A stretch of 64,000 nucleotides of DNA, taken from NCBI RefSeq assembly GCF_030815485.1, contig NZ_JAUSWV010000002.1, positions 6,076,001 to 6,140,000 of the forward strand. Reading direction: 5' to 3'. This stretch comes from Streptomyces rishiriensis. Its GTDB lineage: Bacteria; Actinomycetota; Actinomycetes; Streptomycetales; Streptomycetaceae. Shown in pieces: positions 1 through 8,137 of this stretch (positions are counted from its first letter, which is position 1; each line of letters begins with the position of its first letter). A model generated the notes under the pieces. That model ran no database searches, had not been told where the DNA came from, and saw only the letters and a program-made list of their open reading frames with translations. Position numbers and translations under genes: made by a program.

Positions 1-1
1 G

Positions 2-178
2 CATGAGGCGTTCGAGGAGCTGGGATCTTCCACCAGGTTGGTCTGTGTGTTCTTCACGGCCGACGCCGAGAACGGCATCCATGCCATCTACTGGGGGGAC
101 GCCCACCTTGAACCCGACCGCACCTTCACATGGCCCTATAGGGAACAGCTCCCGGTCGCTCCCGTGCAGCTGGACTGA
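2..178 (+). CDS. C-terminal end of an unidentified protein (5' truncated)
   Basis: An open frame enters from the left edge and runs 58 codons to a TGA at 176-178. The translation contains LVCVFFTADAENGIHAIYWG and ends PVQLD, which reads like real protein, with aromatic and charged residues rather than the Arg/Ala/Gly-rich output of a wrong frame. The start lies outside the window, so domain and function cannot be named. It is on the same strand as rlmN and ends 170 bases before it. I do not recognise the family. Confidence 0.5.
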   Translation, partial: HEAFEELGSSTRLVCVFFTADAENGIHAIYWGDAHLEPDRTFTWPYREQLPVAPVQLD

Positions 179-264
179 CGGGCGGTGGCGCCGCTGCCTG
201 GGCACGGCCGGTCGGGGGCTGACTGAGCCCTGGGCCGTCCCTGGGCCGTGCGAAGCCGACCAAC

Positions 265-277
265 GCTGACAGTCAGC
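265..277. repeat. Short perfect inverted repeat upstream of rlmN
   Basis: GCTGAC at 265-270 and GTCAGC at 272-277 form a 13-base dyad around one central base, 72 bases before the rlmN start. It could be an operator or a weak transcript-end hairpin for the gene to the left. The sequence does not distinguish these. Confidence 0.3.
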
Positions 278-348
278 GCCCGCGGGTGATCACCCCCACC
301 CCGCTCTGGCCTGGGGGCCCGGAGATGATCTGCGACACTGGACGTGTT

Positions 349-1455
349 ATGCCTGCACCCGGAGAACTCACTTTCGTAGCCCCCCGCGGAGCCAAGAAGC
401 CGCCGCGGCATCTCGCCGACCTCTCGCCCGCCGAGCGGAAGGAGGTCGTGGCGGAGATCGGGGAGAAGCCCTTCCGTGCCAAGCAGCTGTCGCAGCACTA
501 CTTCGCGCGTTACGCGCACGACCCGGCGGAGTGGACCGACATCCCCGCCGGTGCTCGCGAGAAGCTGCGGGAGGCGCTGCTGCCGGACCTGATGTCGGTC
601 GTGCGGCATCTGTCGACGGACCAGGGGGACACCCGTAAGACCCTGTGGCGGCTGTTCGACGGCACGCTCGTGGAGTCGGTGCTGATGCGCTACCCGGACC
701 GGGTGACGATGTGCATCAGCTCGCAGGCCGGGTGCGGGATGAACTGTCCGTTCTGTGCGACCGGGCAGGCGGGGCTGGACCGCAACCTGTCCACCGCCGA
801 GATCGTGCACCAGATCGTCGACGGGATGCGGGCGCTGCGGGACGGGGAGGTGCCCGGCGGTCCTGCCAGGCTCTCCAACATCGTCTTCATGGGGATGGGC
901 GAGCCGCTCGCCAACTACAAGCGGGTCGTCGGGGCCATCCGCGCTCTCACCGACCCGTCTCCGGACGGGCTCGGGCTCTCGCAGCGGGGGATCACCGTCT
1001 CGACGGTCGGGCTGGTGCCGGCCATCAACCGGTTCTCCGACGAGGGCTTCAAGTGCCGGCTGGCGATCTCCCTGCACGCGCCGGACGACGAGTTGCGTGA
1101 CACCCTCGTCCCGGTGAACACACGGTGGAAGGTGCGCGAGGTGCTGGACGCCGGGTTCGAGTACACCGAGCGGTCCGGGCGCCGGCTCTCCATCGAGTAC
1201 GCGCTGATCCGCGACATCAACGACCAGGCCTGGCGTGGTGACCGGCTCGGGCGGCTGCTGCGCGGCAAGCCGGTGCACGTCAACCTCATCCCGCTCAACC
1301 CGACGCCCGGTTCGAAGTGGACGGCGTCGCGGCCCGAGGACGAGAAGGCGTTCGTCGAGGCGATCGCCGCGCACGGGGTGCCCGTCACGGTCCGGGACAC
1401 CCGTGGCCAGGAGATCGACGGGGCGTGCGGTCAGCTCGCGGCCACCGAGCGGTAG
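349..1455 (+). CDS. rlmN: 23S rRNA (A2503-C2)/tRNA (A37-C2) methyltransferase RlmN
   Basis: A radical SAM enzyme that methylates C2 of A2503 in 23S rRNA and A37 in some tRNAs. The 368-residue protein has the radical SAM cluster motif C129-x3-C133-x2-C136. It also has the two extra cysteines of the RlmN mechanism, C122 (in MCISSQAGCG) and C360 (in IDGACG). The glycine-rich VFMGMGEPLANY motif lies near residue 190. Length is normal for the family. I chose the ATG at 349 because the protein then begins MPAPGELTFVAPRGAKK, matching the Streptomyces proteins I remember; an in-frame start at 286 would add 21 residues of unlike sequence. It appears to be a single gene, followed by the TPP riboswitch. 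Confidence 0.95.
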   Translation: MPAPGELTFVAPRGAKKPPRHLADLSPAERKEVVAEIGEKPFRAKQLSQHYFARYAHDPAEWTDIPAGAREKLREALLPDLMSVVRHLSTDQGDTRKTLWRLFDGTLVESVLMRYPDRVTMCISSQAGCGMNCPFCATGQAGLDRNLSTAEIVHQIVDGMRALRDGEVPGGPARLSNIVFMGMGEPLANYKRVVGAIRALTDPSPDGLGLSQRGITVSTVGLVPAINRFSDEGFKCRLAISLHAPDDELRDTLVPVNTRWKVREVLDAGFEYTERSGRRLSIEYALIRDINDQAWRGDRLGRLLRGKPVHVNLIPLNPTPGSKWTASRPEDEKAFVEAIAAHGVPVTVRDTRGQEIDGACGQLAATER

Positions 1456-1530
1456 TCTGACCCCGGTATCAGGTATCCGGTACTACGTATCGGATATCCG
1501 TACGCCCATATCAGTACATCTTCATATTCC

Positions 1531-1617
1531 GACAGGGGAGCGCCACAGCGCTGAGAGTGCGGGAGAGTCCGCAGACCCTCTGAACCTTGCCCAGGTCATT
1601 CTGGGTAGGAAGTTCGG
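1531..1617 (+). promoter_or_regulatory. TPP (THI-box) riboswitch
   Basis: The leader carries the conserved THI-element parts in order: AGGGGAGC at the 5' side, CTGAGA at 1551-1556, ACCCTCTGAACC at 1575-1586, and TCATTCTGGGTAGGAAG near 1596-1612, including the usual GGGTA(A/G)GGAAG-like segment. It lies about 100 bases before the first gene of the ABC importer, on the same strand. Thiamine pyrophosphate binding should reduce expression of that operon, and this assigns the importer to thiamine or a precursor. Confidence 0.92.
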
Positions 1618-1641
1618 TCATCACTCAAGCTGTTGCGCCCT

Positions 1642-1679
1642 GCCCGGGCACCGGCGGAACCTTCCGCGGGTGCCCGGGC
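1642..1679 (+). terminator. Expression-platform hairpin after the TPP aptamer
   Basis: GCCCGGGCACC (1642-1652) pairs fully with GGTGCCCGGGC (1669-1679), and GCGGAA/TTCCGC inside extends the stem almost to a two-base loop. No T tract follows, which is common for Streptomyces intrinsic terminators. The hairpin lies between the aptamer and the ribosome binding site at 1709-1714, so termination rather than site masking is the likelier mode of control. This is inference. Confidence 0.65.
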
Positions 1680-1719
1680 GGGGCCGCGTCTCTTCCTGGT
1701 CAACCCCAGGAGGAATCCA

Positions 1720-2796
1720 GTGCACACCAGGACGTTCGTGGCCGCGGCCGTCGGCCTCTGCCTCGTCACGCTGTCCGCCTGCGGATCGTCGGACGACGGC
1801 GGTTCGGCGGCCGACTCCAGGACCGTCACCCTCGTCAGCCACGACTCGTGGGCCGTCTCCAAGAACGTGCTCGCGGACTTCGAGAAGAGTTCCGGCTACC
1901 AGGTGAAGGTCCTCAAGGACGGCGACGCCGGTCAGGCCGTCAACAAGGCCATCCTCACCAAGGGCAACCCGCAGGGCGACGTCTTCTTCGGCGTCGACAA
2001 CACGCTCCTGTCGCGCGCCCTCGACAACGGGCTGTTCCAGTCCTACGAGGCGAAGGGCGCGGACCAGATCCTGCCCGAGTACCGGGCCGACGGGGACAAG
2101 CACCGGGTCACGCCCGTCGACACCGGTGACATCTGCGTCAACTACGACAAGGCGTACTTCAGCGAGCACAAGCTGGCCCCGCCCGCCTCCTTCGACGACC
2201 TGGTGAAGCCCGCGTACAAAAACCTGCTGGTCACCGAGAACGCCGGCACCTCCTCGCCCGGCCTCGGCTTCCTGCTGGGCACGGCCGCGAAGTACGGCGA
2301 CGCGGGCTGGACGGACTACTGGAAGAAGCTGAAGGCCAACGGCGTGAAGGTCGTCGACGGCTGGGAGCAGGCCTACAACGAGGAGTTCTCCGGGTCCGCG
2401 GGCGGGAAGAAGGCGGGGGCCGACCGGCCGCTCGTCGTCTCGTACGCCTCGTCGCCGCCCGCCGAGGTGATCTACGGCGACCCCAAGCCGGCCACCGCCC
2501 CGACCGGCGTCTCCACCGGTACCTGCTTCCGCCAGGTCGAGTACGCGGGTCTGCTGAGCAACGCCGCCAACCCCGAGGGCGGCAAGGCGCTCCTGGACTT
2601 CCTGCTCACTGCGGAGTTCCAGCAGGACATGCCGCTCAACATGTTCGTCTATCCGGTGCGCAAGGGCGCCGCGGTCCCGGCGGAGTTCACGCAGTACGGG
2701 CCCCAGGCGAAGGACCCCGAGACGCTGGACCCGGCGAAGATCGCCGACAACCGTGACGACTGGGTCAAGTCATGGACCTCGCTCGTACTGAGGTGA
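1720..2796 (+). CDS. thiB: Thiamine-type ABC transporter substrate-binding lipoprotein
   Basis: The 358-residue lipoprotein has a signal peptide ending in the lipobox L18-S-A-C21. The periplasmic-binding fold is of the ThiB/iron type, with phrases such as VTLVSHDSWAVSKNVLADFE and VYPVRKGAAVPAEF typical of thiamine-binding proteins. It should capture thiamine or its phosphates outside the membrane and pass it to the permease. I chose the GTG at 1720 because AGGAGG sits six bases upstream and the lipoprotein signal starts there; a longer frame back to 1633 would run into the riboswitch hairpin. The TPP riboswitch upstream supports the substrate. The gene overlaps the permease gene. Confidence 0.9.
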   Translation: MHTRTFVAAAVGLCLVTLSACGSSDDGGSAADSRTVTLVSHDSWAVSKNVLADFEKSSGYQVKVLKDGDAGQAVNKAILTKGNPQGDVFFGVDNTLLSRALDNGLFQSYEAKGADQILPEYRADGDKHRVTPVDTGDICVNYDKAYFSEHKLAPPASFDDLVKPAYKNLLVTENAGTSSPGLGFLLGTAAKYGDAGWTDYWKKLKANGVKVVDGWEQAYNEEFSGSAGGKKAGADRPLVVSYASSPPAEVIYGDPKPATAPTGVSTGTCFRQVEYAGLLSNAANPEGGKALLDFLLTAEFQQDMPLNMFVYPVRKGAAVPAEFTQYGPQAKDPETLDPAKIADNRDDWVKSWTSLVLR

Positions 2797-4442
2797 CCGG
2801 GCGCGCGGCCCGCGCGGGGAACGCGGCACGGCTCGGGCTCATGGCCGTGCCCGTCGCGTTCTTCGCGGTCTTCTTCGCCTACCCGGTCGCCGCGATCGTC
2901 GCCCGGGGGCTCGGGGCCGACGGCGGATGGCGCTTCGGACGGCTGTGGGACGTGCTCGCGCAGTCCGACATCCGGCACGTGCTGTGGTTCACCACCTGGC
3001 AGGCGCTGGCCTCCACCGCGCTCACGCTCCTGGTCGCGCTGCCCGCCGCGTATGTCTTCGCCCGCCTGGAGTTTCCGGGCAAGCAGGTGCTGCGCGCGGT
3101 CGTCACCGTCCCGTTCGTGCTGCCGACGGTCGTCGTCGGCACGGCGTTCCTGGCACTCGTCGGGCGCGGTGGACTGCTCGACGACCTGTGGGGCGTGCGG
3201 CTGGACACCACGGTGTGGGCGATCCTGCTCGCGCACGTCTTCTTCAACTACGCGGTCGTCGTGCGCACGGTGGGCGGGCTGTGGTCGCAGCTCGACCCGC
3301 GGCAGGAGGAGGCGGCGCGGATGCTCGGCGCGTCCCGCGTCGGGGCGTGGCGCACGGTCACCCTGCCGGCCCTCGGGCCCGCCGTCGCCGCCGCCGCTCT
3401 GATGGTCTTCCTCTTCACCTTCACCTCCTTCGGAGTGGTGCAGATCCTCGGCGGCCCCACCTTCTCCACCCTCGAGGTGGAGATCTATCGGCAGACCTCC
3501 GAGATCTTCGATCTGTCCACGGCCGCGGTCCTCACCCTCGTCCAGTTCCTGGCCGTCGGCGCGATCCTCGCCGTGCACGCCGGGACCGTACGGCGGCGGG
3601 AGACCGCGTTGAGGCTGGTGGACCCCTCGGTGACGGCGCGGCGGCCGCGCGGGGCCGGGCAGTGGGCGCTGCTGGCGGGAGTGCTCGGCACGATCGCCGT
3701 GCTCCTGGTGCTGCCGCTGGCGGTGCTGGCGCAGCGCTCCTTCGACGCGCCCGGCTTCGCCTACTACCGCGCCCTGACCGGCGAGGACGGCAATGTCTTC
3801 CTGGTCCCGCCGATCGACGCTATCGGCAACTCGCTGGAGTACGCCGGCGCCGCGACCGCGATCGCCGTGACGGTCGGCGGGCTCGCCGCGGCCGCGCTCA
3901 CCCGGCGGGACGCCGGACGGCTGGTCCGCGGCTTCGACGCGCTGCTCATGCTGCCGCTGGGCGTCTCCGCGGTGACCGTCGGCTTCGGGTTCCTGATCGC
4001 GCTCGACGAGCCTCCGCTGGACCTGCGCGGTACGTGGATCCTGGTGCCGCTCGCGCAGGCGCTGGTCGGTGTCCCCTTCGTCGTACGGACCATGCTCCCG
4101 GTGCTGCGGGCGGTGGACCAGCGGTTGCGTGAGGCGGCGGCCGTGCTCGGGGCGTCGCCGTGGCGGGTGTGGCGGGAGGTCGACCTGCCGATGGTGTGGC
4201 GGGCGCTGCTCGTCGCGGCGGGGTTCGCCTTCGCCGTGTCGCTGGGGGAGTTCGGGGCGACGGTGTTCATCGCGCGGCCCGACAACCCGACGCTGCCGGT
4301 CGCCGTGGCGCGGTTGCTGGGGCGGGCGGGCGAGCTCAACTACGGCCAGGCGATGGCCCTTTCGACGATTCTGATGGTGGTGTGCGTGGTGGCGCTGCTG
4401 GTGCTGGAGCGACTGCGGACCGACCGGACGGGGGAGTTGTAG
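2772..4442 (+). CDS. thiP: Thiamine-type ABC transporter permease (two fused permease domains)
   Basis: The 556-residue membrane protein has about twelve hydrophobic segments and two EAA loops, EEAARMLGASRVGAWRTVTL near residue 180 and REAAAVLGASPWRVWREVDL near residue 455. This is the fused-permease layout of ThiP, where one polypeptide replaces two permease subunits. It should form the channel for the ThiB ligand. The ATG at 2772 overlaps thiB by 25 bases. A GTG at 2793 would give the GTGA overlap common in this window, so the true start may be there. The next gene starts immediately after the stop. Confidence 0.88.
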   Translation: MDLARTEVTGRAARAGNAARLGLMAVPVAFFAVFFAYPVAAIVARGLGADGGWRFGRLWDVLAQSDIRHVLWFTTWQALASTALTLLVALPAAYVFARLEFPGKQVLRAVVTVPFVLPTVVVGTAFLALVGRGGLLDDLWGVRLDTTVWAILLAHVFFNYAVVVRTVGGLWSQLDPRQEEAARMLGASRVGAWRTVTLPALGPAVAAAALMVFLFTFTSFGVVQILGGPTFSTLEVEIYRQTSEIFDLSTAAVLTLVQFLAVGAILAVHAGTVRRRETALRLVDPSVTARRPRGAGQWALLAGVLGTIAVLLVLPLAVLAQRSFDAPGFAYYRALTGEDGNVFLVPPIDAIGNSLEYAGAATAIAVTVGGLAAAALTRRDAGRLVRGFDALLMLPLGVSAVTVGFGFLIALDEPPLDLRGTWILVPLAQALVGVPFVVRTMLPVLRAVDQRLREAAAVLGASPWRVWREVDLPMVWRALLVAAGFAFAVSLGEFGATVFIARPDNPTLPVAVARLLGRAGELNYGQAMALSTILMVVCVVALLVLERLRTDRTGEL

Positions 4443-5462
<1,020 letters not shown>

Positions 5463-5507
5463 CCGCCGCTCGGGGGCGAGCCGGGCGAGGGTGCGGGACA
5501 TACGAAG

Positions 5508-5533
5508 GGCCCGCCCCGGTGAAGGGGCGGGCC
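5508..5533. terminator. Bidirectional hairpin between convergent thiQ and the LAETG-protein gene
   Basis: GGCCCGCCCC (5508-5517) pairs perfectly with GGGGCGGGCC (5524-5533) around the six-base loop GGTGAA. It lies in the 108-base gap between two convergent genes and could serve both. There is no T tract on either strand. Confidence 0.7.
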
Positions 5534-5570
5534 ACTCACGTACGTCCGTCGGACCGGTCGGCCGCGCGGG

Positions 5571-6281
5571 TCAGCGGTTGCTCGACCCGCGGCGCCGCAT
5601 CCCGAAGAACACCGCGCCACCGCCGACGGCGACCAGGACGGCCGCGATGCCGACGATCAAACCGGTGTTGGAGCCGGCGCCGGTCTCGGCCAGGTTCGAC
5701 TCCTGGGCCGCGGGCGACGGGGCGTTGCTCGCGGAGGGCGCGGGCTCGGTGCCCTCGCTCGTCGAGGCGGACGGGGACGGGGTGACCGTCTCGGCCGGCG
5801 GCGCGGTGGTCGTGTCGTCCGACGGAGTCGAGGACGGGGTGGTGGACGGGGTGGACGTGCCGACGGCCTCGCAGGCCTTGGACGGGGTGGTCAGGTTCCC
5901 GGCTATGTCCTTGTCGACCAGGATCTTCTCGTTCTTGACGGCCTTGACGTGGATCCGGTAGATGGCGCCCGGCTCCCAGTCCTCGGCGAAGGAGACGGTG
6001 ACGCCCTTCTTCGAACCCTCGACCGTCTGGGCGGTGCCGACCTGCCTCAGGTCGCCGCCGTTGTTCTCCAGGAAGACGGTGATCTCGGCCGGGACACCCG
6101 TCGGGTCCTTGTCGGTGACGGTGATCAGGCCCTTCGCGCCGTCACAGGCGGCGGAGGCCGAGAATTCGCTGATGTCGCAGGCCAGCGCGGTGCCGGCGGC
6201 GCTGAGCGCGAGAGCGGCGGAGGCGGCGGTGACACCGAGCATGCGCACCGAACGGGCGGCGGTACGGCGGGAAAGGGACAC
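5571..6281 (-). CDS. Secreted sortase-anchored protein with LAETG signal
   Basis: The 236-residue protein has an N-terminal signal peptide (roughly residues 1-34, ending ALA-C) and a small beta-rich domain to about residue 135. A Thr/Ser/Pro-rich stalk leads to the sorting signal LAETG at 197-201, followed by a hydrophobic stretch and an RRR tail. LAxTG is the form preferred by class E sortases of Streptomyces, so it should be attached to the cell wall. The GTG at 6281 is preceded by AAAGGA. A near-consensus promoter lies about 100 bases upstream, so it is probably well expressed and monocistronic. The function of the outer domain is unknown to me. Confidence 0.85.
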   Translation of the reverse strand: MSLSRRTAARSVRMLGVTAASAALALSAAGTALACDISEFSASAACDGAKGLITVTDKDPTGVPAEITVFLENNGGDLRQVGTAQTVEGSKKGVTVSFAEDWEPGAIYRIHVKAVKNEKILVDKDIAGNLTTPSKACEAVGTSTPSTTPSSTPSDDTTTAPPAETVTPSPSASTSEGTEPAPSASNAPSPAAQESNLAETGAGSNTGLIVGIAAVLVAVGGGAVFFGMRRRGSSNR

Positions 6282-6377
6282 GTTTGTCCTTTACGGGAAG
6301 CGCAACTGCGGGGGGTGGAGGGGAAGATGGCGCCCCCGGTGAGCCGAGTGCGTCACCATCCCCAGCAGACTCACAGG

Positions 6378-6405
6378 TCTATAAGCGTTCCATAAGAAGT
6401 GTCAA
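6378..6405 (-). promoter_or_regulatory. Near-consensus vegetative promoter for the LAETG protein
   Basis: On the minus strand TTGACA (6405-6400) is followed after 16 bases by TATAGA (6383-6378), an excellent match to the principal-sigma consensus and AT-rich for this genome. The predicted start is near 6370, giving a 5' leader of about 90 bases before the GTG at 6281. It lies between the end of the LOG-like gene and this gene, so the two are transcribed separately. Confidence 0.75.
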
Positions 6406-6443
6406 TGCGAGGATGCCTTCACGCAGTCGGCTTTGCCTGCTTA

Positions 6444-7571
6444 TTAACCACCGAGACGTTTCAACGCCTCCGGAGCCTCCTCGATCCGGTCAACGAGGGC
6501 GATACGGGACTCCATCGACCGCTCACGGGCGAGTGACCGCAAGAGCGGCCAGGCGGGCAGCCGTTCGGTCCAGTGCGCGCGGTTCACGAGCACCATCGGC
6601 GTCGGCTCGCCCCGCGACCCGTAGTAGTTGGGTGTCGCGTTGTCGAAGATCTCCTGTACGGTCCCGGCGGCGCCCGGCAGGAACACCACCCCGGCGGTGC
6701 AGCGGGCCAACAGGCCGTCCTCACGGGTGGCGTTGGAGAAGTACTTGGCGAGGTGTGCGGCGAACGGGTTCGGCGGCTCGTGGCCGTAGAACCATGTGGG
6801 GATGCCGACCGAGGGTCCGCCGCCCGGCCAGTTGGCCCGCACCTCGAAGGCCGCCGCCGCCCAGTCGGTGATCGAGGGCGTGAACGTCGGCGCCTTGGCG
6901 AGCAGCCGGAGGGCGTCCGTGAGCATCCCGTTGCCGAAGGGGGCCGCGTACGCCCCGAGGTTCGCCGCCTCCATCGCGCCCGGTCCGCCACCGGTCGCCA
7001 CCATGAGCCCGTCCCGGGCGAGTTCGCGGCCGAGCCGGGCCGCGCCCGCGTAGGCCTCCGTGCCGCGGGCCATGGCGTGGCCGCCCATCACACCCACCAC
7101 CCGCTCCCCGACGAGGAGTTCGTCGAGCGCGTCGGAGACGGCGTCGTCGTGGATCGAGCGGAGCATCGAACCGAAGATGTCGCCGTCCGCCTTCGTCCGC
7201 TGGAACCAGGCGTACGTCAGGGCGTCCGGGGTCGCCTCGTAGCCCTCGTCCAGGGACGCGAACAGCTCGTCGGGGGAGTAGACGAAACCGCGGTACGGGT
7301 CGAAGGAGAGACCGGGTACGGGCGGGAAGACCAGGGCGCCGGAGGCGCGGGCCTTCGTGGCCGCCGCCGGCTCCATCGGGCAGCCGAGGAAGACGGCGCC
7401 CGAGGTGTCCAGGGCGAGCAGGGCGTCCGTACGGGCCGTCAGGGCGACGGACTGGACGCGGAAGTGGGAGAGCGTGCCGTGGGCCGCGACCACCTCGTCG
7501 AACTCGGCGAGGGACTCGATCTCACGGTCGTGGGAGCCGTCGAACGGCTGGGCGGGTGTCGTCGGATGCAC
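6444..7571 (-). CDS. LOG (Lonely Guy)-like Rossmann-fold protein, long form
   Basis: The 375-residue protein carries the nucleotide-binding pattern of the LOG/lysine-decarboxylase-like family. It has VMGGHAMARG then MVATGGGPGAMEAANLGAYA in the middle, and FLPGAAGTVQEIFDNA as a variant of the PGGxGTxxE motif. Typical LOG enzymes are about 190-250 residues; this has an extra N-terminal part of about 140 residues. LOG proteins are phosphoribohydrolases on nucleoside 5'-monophosphates, but the altered PGG motif (PGA) makes that activity uncertain here. The GTG start at 7571 is the only convenient one. It reads away from the VOC gene with a 35-base gap, so they may be co-transcribed. Confidence 0.75.
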   Translation of the reverse strand: MHPTTPAQPFDGSHDREIESLAEFDEVVAAHGTLSHFRVQSVALTARTDALLALDTSGAVFLGCPMEPAAATKARASGALVFPPVPGLSFDPYRGFVYSPDELFASLDEGYEATPDALTYAWFQRTKADGDIFGSMLRSIHDDAVSDALDELLVGERVVGVMGGHAMARGTEAYAGAARLGRELARDGLMVATGGGPGAMEAANLGAYAAPFGNGMLTDALRLLAKAPTFTPSITDWAAAAFEVRANWPGGGPSVGIPTWFYGHEPPNPFAAHLAKYFSNATREDGLLARCTAGVVFLPGAAGTVQEIFDNATPNYYGSRGEPTPMVLVNRAHWTERLPAWPLLRSLARERSMESRIALVDRIEEAPEALKRLGG

Positions 7572-7606
7572 CCGCCCATGCTAGGCAGCGCCGGACGCGC
7601 CGTGGG

Positions 7607-8026
7607 TCAGCTCGCGACGGCCGACGGATCCATCCAGACGACCTCCCAGGTGTGGCCGTCGAGGTCGTCGAACGAACGGCCGTACATGAAGCCCATGTCC
7701 TGCGTCTCGCCGCTCGGCGAACCGCCCAGCGCGAGCGCCCTGTCGACGAGTTCGTCCACCTTCTCGCGGCTCCGGGCGCTCAGGGCGATCAGGACCTCGC
7801 TGGTCTTCGACGCGTCCGCGATCTCCTTCTTGGTGAAGGTCGAGTAGAACGGCTTGGTGAGCAGCATCGCGACGATCGTGTCGCTGATCACGACGGAGGC
7901 CGCGTTGTCGTCGCTGAACTGCGGGTTGATCGTGTAGCCGAGCTCCGTGAAGAACTTCTTCGAGGCGGCGAGGTCGCTCACGGGCAGGTTCACGAAGATC
8001 ATCTGCTGGTAGGCCGGCGTGGTCAT
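7607..8026 (-). CDS. VOC/glyoxalase-like protein
   Basis: The 139-residue protein has the vicinal-oxygen-chelate pattern: an N-terminal strand IFVNLPVSDLAASKKFFTEL, and a C-terminal GRSFDDLDGHTWEVVWMDP with the usual DPDGH-like turn and a metal-type Glu. Members include glyoxalases, dioxygenases and resistance proteins that bind small molecules; nothing here picks one. The ATG is preceded by GGGAGAG. It is probably the first gene of a unit with the LOG-like gene. Confidence 0.8.
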   Translation of the reverse strand: MTTPAYQQMIFVNLPVSDLAASKKFFTELGYTINPQFSDDNAASVVISDTIVAMLLTKPFYSTFTKKEIADASKTSEVLIALSARSREKVDELVDRALALGGSPSGETQDMGFMYGRSFDDLDGHTWEVVWMDPSAVAS

Positions 8027-8116
8027 CGGGTCTCTCCCAGGGGGTTCGTACGGCTGGTGACGGCGTTTCGTGGGGGTAGACCGGGGGGCCGTGCGGAACT
8101 CATCGCGGGACGGGGA

Positions 8117-8124
8117 TTTTTTTT
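8117..8124. other. T8/A8 homopolymer in the VOC promoter region
   Basis: Eight consecutive T on the plus strand (A8 on the minus strand) lie about 90 bases upstream of the VOC start and 14 bases downstream of the end of the ABC permease gene. Such a run is rare at this GC content. It could act as an A-tract promoter element for the VOC gene. No hairpin precedes it on the plus strand, so it is not a terminator there. Confidence 0.35.
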
Positions 8125-8137
8125 CGGACGGGCGGGC

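Noticed and set aside
8104..8130. A terminator at the T8 run on the plus strand
   Set aside because: No stem-loop precedes the run and no plus-strand gene lies upstream to be terminated.
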